A stretch of 64,000 nt of DNA from Edolisoma coerulescens (lineage: Eukaryota; Chordata; Aves; Passeriformes; Campephagidae): positions 153,103-217,102 of the forward strand of contig VWZW01007083.1 in assembly GCA_013397115.1 (NCBI GenBank), given 5' to 3'. Below are positions 59,102-64,000 of this stretch, one piece after another (the first letter of the stretch is position 1; every line of letters begins with the position of its first letter). Both the position numbers and the translations under genes were made by a program. The notes below the pieces were generated by a model, which had not been told where the DNA came from, did not search any database, and worked only from the letters and a program-made list of their open reading frames with translations.

Positions 59102-59635
59102 TGAAAACAAACCAGTGGGAGACTCCTAGTCAGAACTACAATTTAACATGAAAATTAAGATTAAGGCAGAAAACACTGGTTTAAACTGACAGGGTCAGGA
59201 TACAACCTGACACCCTGTCGGTCAGGGTGGTGGTAGCTGTCCAGTTAAATGGTGGCTGCAGTCCTGTTGGAGTGATAGATGTGGTTCTGTTGAAGGGGTG
59301 ATCCTGTAGAAGGGTCTGGTCTTCCTCTGAAGGTCCAGTGGTGGTTATGTAGCTCTTGTCTTAAGGGTTGACTGTGGTGTTCCAAACCTCAGATTATATC
59401 CAGGTAGGAATGCTTGGTTCCTCCCCTGGGTGGAGCATCTCACAATGGGATGATGTAATTTTATGAGTCAGGCAGCGAGGCTTGATGGCCCATTAGCAGA
59501 AGATATCCCCCAGAGGGAGTTATCAGGGATGAGCCATGAAGGAGATAAAGAACCCTGCCCCACCTGCTTTAACAGTTTATGAAATGGTGATAGAATACAT
59601 ACTTTTGGTTACATCTTACATTGTAACCTAAAACA
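59102..59635 (-). mobile_element. Endogenous retrovirus LTR, probably solo
   Basis: On the minus strand it begins TGTTTTAGGTTACAATG, at plus position 59635, and runs to a CA at 59102, about 534 bp. I recognise the sequence type from songbird genomes, where closely similar LTRs (sharing blocks such as ggtggctgcagtcctgttgg and ggagcatctcacaatgggat) are common. That recognition is from memory and not a search. A TATA-like ATATAA lies on the minus strand at about 59391-59399. No retroviral genes are recognisable on either side, so a solo LTR is likely. I could not find a clear target-site duplication, and the left end is uncertain by about 10 bp. Confidence 0.7.
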
Positions 59636-61849
59636 TTGGATTATAAGGGAAAAGAAGGAGACAAACACACAGAGACACAAATCATGACCTCATTTGGGTG
59701 CTCAGTGTCAAACTCAGCCACGGCCTTGGAGAAATCATTGCCTGCACCTGTGACTGGACACTGTGCTGGGGCTGGTCCTATTCTGTGGGTCCTTTCAGGA
59801 CAAGACAATGAGAGCTCAGTGTTCAAGAGCCTTTGTTGTAGGCCAGGGATGACTTGTCGTGCCAGACATGCCCAGGATCACATTCCCTCTTTCACCTGGC
59901 TTAAGTTATCCTTCACACATTCCAGGACACTCCTGGATTCCCTATAGCTGCTTTTCCAGCAGATGTTGGAGGGGTTGGAGTCATGCAGCAGGATGAAAGC
60001 CTGGGAGCAGGACAATCCTCTAGCTGGAAAAAGAAGTCCTCATCAATCAGCTCCCCTTGCTCAGGGATGAGTCAACAGAAGGCATTTTAGTGGTTGTATA
60101 AGACTGTATACAAAAAATTATATGATATCAAGAAGAGGCGGCTGTGTGAGACATGCTGGATGTGTGGGAGAAGGACTGTTAGTAGGGAAAAGAGGGATTT
60201 GGGTGGATTTGGGAAGGAGAGGGAAAAGGAGATAAAAGAGAAGGTCATGCATGGACAGGTTGTTGCTCAGGACAGCGGGAGGGATCTCCTATGTCCCCAA
60301 ATCCACCAGAGCCAGGTACGTCTAAGACTTCCCTGGTTGTGTTTTAGCTGCTCAGAACAGACAAATAAAAAATATTTTTAGCTTTTGGTCCCAGAAATGA
60401 AGCCACAGTTAATTAGAGGTGAAAATACAGCCTGGCATAACTTAAGAAAAGGCTCAGTACTGCTTCCTCAATTCTGCCTTGCAGGATTTTTCTTGCTCCC
60501 CTTTCCAGACATAACTTTTGGAAGTGCCAGAGCTGTCAGCTCAGAGCTTTCCTTTCCCAGCCTGGTTGTTTAAAGGTACTATCAGCATTCCCAATGCCAT
60601 TTTATAACCTTCACAGCACTGGGAATTTTTGGAACTTAATTTCTGATGTCCAGAATATTGCCTGAGGGAGGTGCTTTAAAATCAATGTGGAAAAATCCTT
60701 TCTACCTCAAAATGTGAGGTCAAGGAATAAACAATGCTGTGCTACTGAATAATTAGGCAGGGTATGACTTTCATCACGAAGTTGGAGAATCCAGCTGCCA
60801 TGTTTGTGAGTAAAGAACGGGAAAATGCAATCCAAGAAACACTTCAAAAAATTTTAGTGTGCTCTGGTATAAACAAGGATGGAGTTAGGGGTTTTTTTAA
60901 AGTATTAGATCTTGAGGAAAAAGGAGGAAGGACTCTGGCTGCAATCCTTCTTCAGAGTGGCTGAGTGAGCAAGCAAAAAGTATTCAAATATTTTTAAAAA
61001 GTTTGTAAAAGTCTTTTTCCCTCCAGGAAAAAAAAAAAGTCCAAGTGGACTGATTTTGATCACTGATTTAAAATGATGGTTGAAAATCAGGGGAAAGGGA
61101 AAGGGAAAGAGGAAATGGAAAGGAAAGGATGTATATTTTGATACATGTTTATGTTTATATACTCCCTCCTCTCAGTCTTTTTTAGATTTTTTTTTTTATT
61201 TTCCCTTCATTTCACAACAAAAGGCATCTTCTCTTTGGAGGAACAACAATTCAAACATTTCAATATAAGGTATACTTGAAAATTTTACTTTTTGGTAAAG
61301 ACACATCTGGATTAAGCAAACTGATACTCTTGGGTTTCAAGTTTGCTCTGCATTTCTTTCTTGATGCTACCTTCAATTTCAGATTTGTATTTCACTGCAT
61401 TTGAACAGAAAGGAAAATTAACTGCAGTGAGCGAGCCTCGGACTATTGGGAAGAGAAGGAAATGACATTTGGCATTTTAAATTTGCTGCTCCATTAAATC
61501 AAATATTTACCCTGCAGACCAAGAAAATTGTATCAGGATAGTGATACTCCGATGCGCTTGGACAGAATCATTTTCTGAGGGTGTGAAGTTGCCATGAGGG
61601 ATTCTCCTGAGCCCACTCCATTAGGGAACTGTGCACGGGAAGGACTCGTTCCTTTTCCTAACTGATTTCTTTCTCTATCCTGAGCTGAGCACAAGAAATA
61701 ATATGAAAGTAAGTAGAGCTGATAATTAAGTGCTTCTAACCTAATGTATCCAGACAAAAAGGTGAATGGAAATGGGATTCATTCCTTTCCAGTGTATCTG
61801 TACCACTCAGAGTGGGAATGGTGATGCGGGAGTAAAACTCCCTGAAAGG
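59636..61849. other. Unique non-coding DNA
   Basis: 2.2 kb. It includes a purine-rich GGAAA-type repeat at 61090-61129 and a splice-donor-like caggtacgt at 60313 at the end of a 95-codon frame without domain. No gene supported. Confidence 0.5.
61090..61129. repeat. GGAAA-type low-complexity repeat
   Basis: Imperfect (GGGAAA)n grading into GGAAATGG units. No function inferred. Confidence 0.85.
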
Positions 61850-62125
61850 AGATTTTGAGTTGGCCTCTTCTCCCAGGCAGCTAAAGACAGGAACAGGGGA
61901 AATAGCCCCAGGGTGTGCCAGGAAGAGTTCAGTTTGGATTTTAGGAAAAAAATCTTCACTTAGTGCAAGGTCAAGCCCTGAAACAGGGCAGTGGTGGAAT
62001 CCCCATCCCTGGAAGTGTCCAAAATACGAGCAGATGTGGCACTTCATGATAAGGTTTAGTAGGCAGGCAGTCAAAGGTTGGACTTGATGATCTTGAAGAT
62101 GTTTTCCAACCTTCCATGACTCCAC
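61850..62125 (+). mobile_element. Old CR1 3' fragment
   Basis: Reads gagttggcctcttctcccag, gaacaggggaaatagcccca, gccaggaagagttcagtttg, aatccccatccctggaagtg, aaggttggacttgatgatct and tgttttccaaccttccatga. The middle is divergent and the octamer tail is nearly gone. Confidence 0.92.
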
Positions 62126-63028
62126 AGGATAAAATACAAAGCTAATTTGGTTAAAAAGCAGGAACCAGTGTCACATAAACAAACAGTGAAGCTGAGGCTG
62201 TAAGAAAGGAATCCTGTCAGTGCTGTTGTTTGCAAGACATAAAAAAGTTACTGTCCCACCAGAAGAAGTAATCAGAAAACTCATTTTTTGGGTTAGTGAA
62301 TCTATTTACTGCAGGAACTCAGGAGGGGAGCAGAAAGGTGATGGAGAGTCTGGGGTTTTATCATCCTTTTGCTTTCTGAAACACACCTTGTACCACACCA
62401 ATCCAATCTCCACAAAGCCAAAACGTGGACAAAGAAGGAAGGGATTTGATTGTGTATCTTAGTTTATTGTCTCTATTCTGCAGTGAAAATCATTCTGTGA
62501 ATGGCCAGCACCTTTGAAAAGAAAACCCTGAGATGACAGAGTTTTTTGAGGAGAAATTAGGAATTCATGTTTGGGAATTGGTGTCATTATTTGACAAGGA
62601 TGTGGCATGTTCTTGGGTGGGTTTTTTCAGTCTAATGATTTGACAAGGAGAAGTGATGCAAATGTCTTCTAAGGGTTTAAAGTGCTGACCGGCTTTGGTT
62701 TGCTGAAAAACACACTTCCAGGGAATAAATTAAGGGAAAAGTTATGTTTTCTACTCAAAGTGAGGTAGTATTCCCCTTAATGGCCTGTATCCATATAACT
62801 TGAGGAGAAAAATGGGCATTGGACTGCACAACTAAATCAGGATGGCTCATAAATATCTTATGGATCACTCAGCAAAAATCTCTTTTACAAATATTTATTA
62901 ACAATATGTCACAACAAATTCCAGTAACTACAGATGCTCATTTTAATTGCAGACGAAAAAAATAAAGGAAGAGGGCAGGATGGTGAGCTCCACAATTTAT
63001 TTGATGGAATAAATGGAAGCAGGAAGCA
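62126..63028. other. Unique non-coding DNA
   Basis: About 900 bp of AT-rich sequence. A let-7-like ten-base match at 62761 was rejected. Nothing else recognised. Confidence 0.5.
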
Positions 63029-63128
63029 AGTCCAGTGCTTTACAATGCTTTCTATGAAGAATTTATTCATAATATCTAATCTAAAACTCCCCTGGAGCAG
63101 CTTGAGGCCATTTCATTTCAGACCTTGT
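63029..63128 (-). mobile_element. CR1 fragment lacking the 3' end
   Basis: tctatgaagaatttattcat, aatatctaatctaaaactcc, cctggagcagcttgaggcca: an internal minus-strand piece from an old subfamily. The left boundary is blurred. No 3' tail found to its left. Confidence 0.8.
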
Positions 63129-64000
63129 GTGTACGTATTCATATGTTTTTTTCTTTAAAGAAGAATCTGGAATTCTAAATGTTTCAAAGGACCTTTTGTC
63201 AAACTTCTCAGATGTGTGCCAGACACAAATTCTTCCTAAAAATGATTTTTTTTTATCAAATCTCAGCTCTCAGATGACTTTCTCTATCTCCATAGAGGTC
63301 AGAAAGGAAGAAATAACTTCTATAAAATCTATAACAGTTATGCTACGTAACAGATCATATTTTTTCTCCTTTATTTCTGCCATAAAACAGTGAGATTAAT
63401 GACTTTAAGTGTCCAAAGCATAAAAACCTGCAAGAATAATAGACTTTCAGGTTGATGAAGAAGTTCAGATCATTAAAATGAAATTTCCCATATCAGACTC
63501 TTTCAGACTTTCCAATTTTGCACAGGGGAAAGAAGAGGTGACTTCAGTGAGAGCAGAAAAGTGAGTGACCCCCAGTTCTGTTCTATGTCATTGGGGTATA
63601 AATGTAATGACTGACATTGGGGTATAAATATAAATATATACTGGAGGGAATGGTTAAACAGGAGAAACAACTTTAATTTTGAGGAAAAAATACAATTTGG
63701 AGTGTTAGCGTAACTCGTAGATGAGAAAATAACTGCTGCATGTCTCTGTACAAAATATTTCTTATTCTAACAGGAAATATTTTCTTCCTTTTGAGAGATA
63801 TCAAACTTTTCCAAGTTTGCCAGTTTTTGTCTTGTCAGTGAAAAAATTGACATCATTTTTATGGATTTCAGTGACATCAGTAGTAGTTTTGTTCGCTTTT
63901 TTTACTTTCTGTGAGATAAAAATTAGGAGAGGGCAAAAAGCAGGCTCAACACTTTAAAGAATATAAAGAAGTTTATTACTAACAGAATTAAAGGTAAAAA
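63129..64000. other. Unique AT-rich non-coding DNA
   Basis: No gene recognised. A short direct repeat, acattggggtataaat with one change, occurs at about 63589 and 63615. The window ends in this unique sequence. Confidence 0.5.

Noticed and set aside
60094..60381. 95-codon frame ending near a good splice-donor consensus (caggtacgt at 60313)
   Set aside because: The peptide is lysine/glutamate-rich without a domain and no acceptor of matching quality precedes it; donor-like sites are frequent by chance.
62761..62770. tgaggtagta, matching the first ten bases of the let-7 microRNA
   Set aside because: The match stops after ten bases, and I see no complementary arm that would give a microRNA hairpin.
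1..64000. Possibility of a CRISPR array, bacterial operon or phage
   Set aside because: No regularly spaced direct repeats, no gene clusters and clear vertebrate retroelements throughout.
1..64000. tRNA and rRNA genes
   Set aside because: No B-box-like GGTTCGAATCC with a matching cloverleaf and no rRNA-like segment were noticed by eye; a covariance-model scan would be needed to exclude degenerate copies.

Overview
The window looks like vertebrate, and most probably songbird (passerine), nuclear DNA that is non-coding throughout. The organism call rests on repeats. I count 29 fragments of the avian CR1 LINE. Nearly all carry the CR1 3' end and terminal octamer-like tails (ATTCTATG-type), with 15 on the + strand and 14 on the - strand. 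There are also endogenous retrovirus LTRs, one of which (59.1-59.6 kb) resembles a common passerine LTR as I remember it. Base composition is AT-rich and CpG-poor except for one CpG-dense patch at 25.4-26.0 kb. There is no prokaryotic organisation: no long ORFs, no operons, no Shine-Dalgarno-spaced genes.

I found no protein-coding gene I could defend. The longest open frames are under 190 codons. They are either CR1 sequence read through, simple-repeat translations, or chance frames without recognisable domains. The stretch is best read as intergenic desert or the interior of a very large intron; the sequence alone cannot tell these apart.

Layout: 0-24 kb is unique AT-rich DNA with scattered CR1 copies and a short tandem repeat at 8.27 kb. 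The region 24.8-26.45 kb is the most complex locus. It holds a retroviral LTR with a primer-binding-site-like sequence, a minus-strand CR1, and inside that CR1 a second, CpG-rich LTR-like insertion with a TATA box, a 52-bp GC-rich tandem repeat and an AATAAA signal. Next, 26-44 kb is more unique DNA with CR1 copies, including a closely spaced inverted CR1 pair at 29.1-29.6 kb and a young CR1 abutting an old one at 39.2 kb. A long AAAAG microsatellite with an ambiguous base lies at 45.06-45.24 kb. A rearranged CR1 with a 41-bp triplication and another ambiguous base lies at 52.28-52.55 kb. An orphan piece of CR1 reverse transcriptase lies at 56.85 kb, and a solo-type LTR on the minus strand at 59.1-59.6 kb. 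The rest is unique AT-rich DNA, parts of which have the TAATTA-rich look of conserved non-coding elements.

I see no undescribed multi-gene system here. The points most worth following are the nested retroelement locus with its CpG-rich putative promoter, the inverted CR1 pair, the rearranged CR1 and the candidate conserved non-coding blocks.
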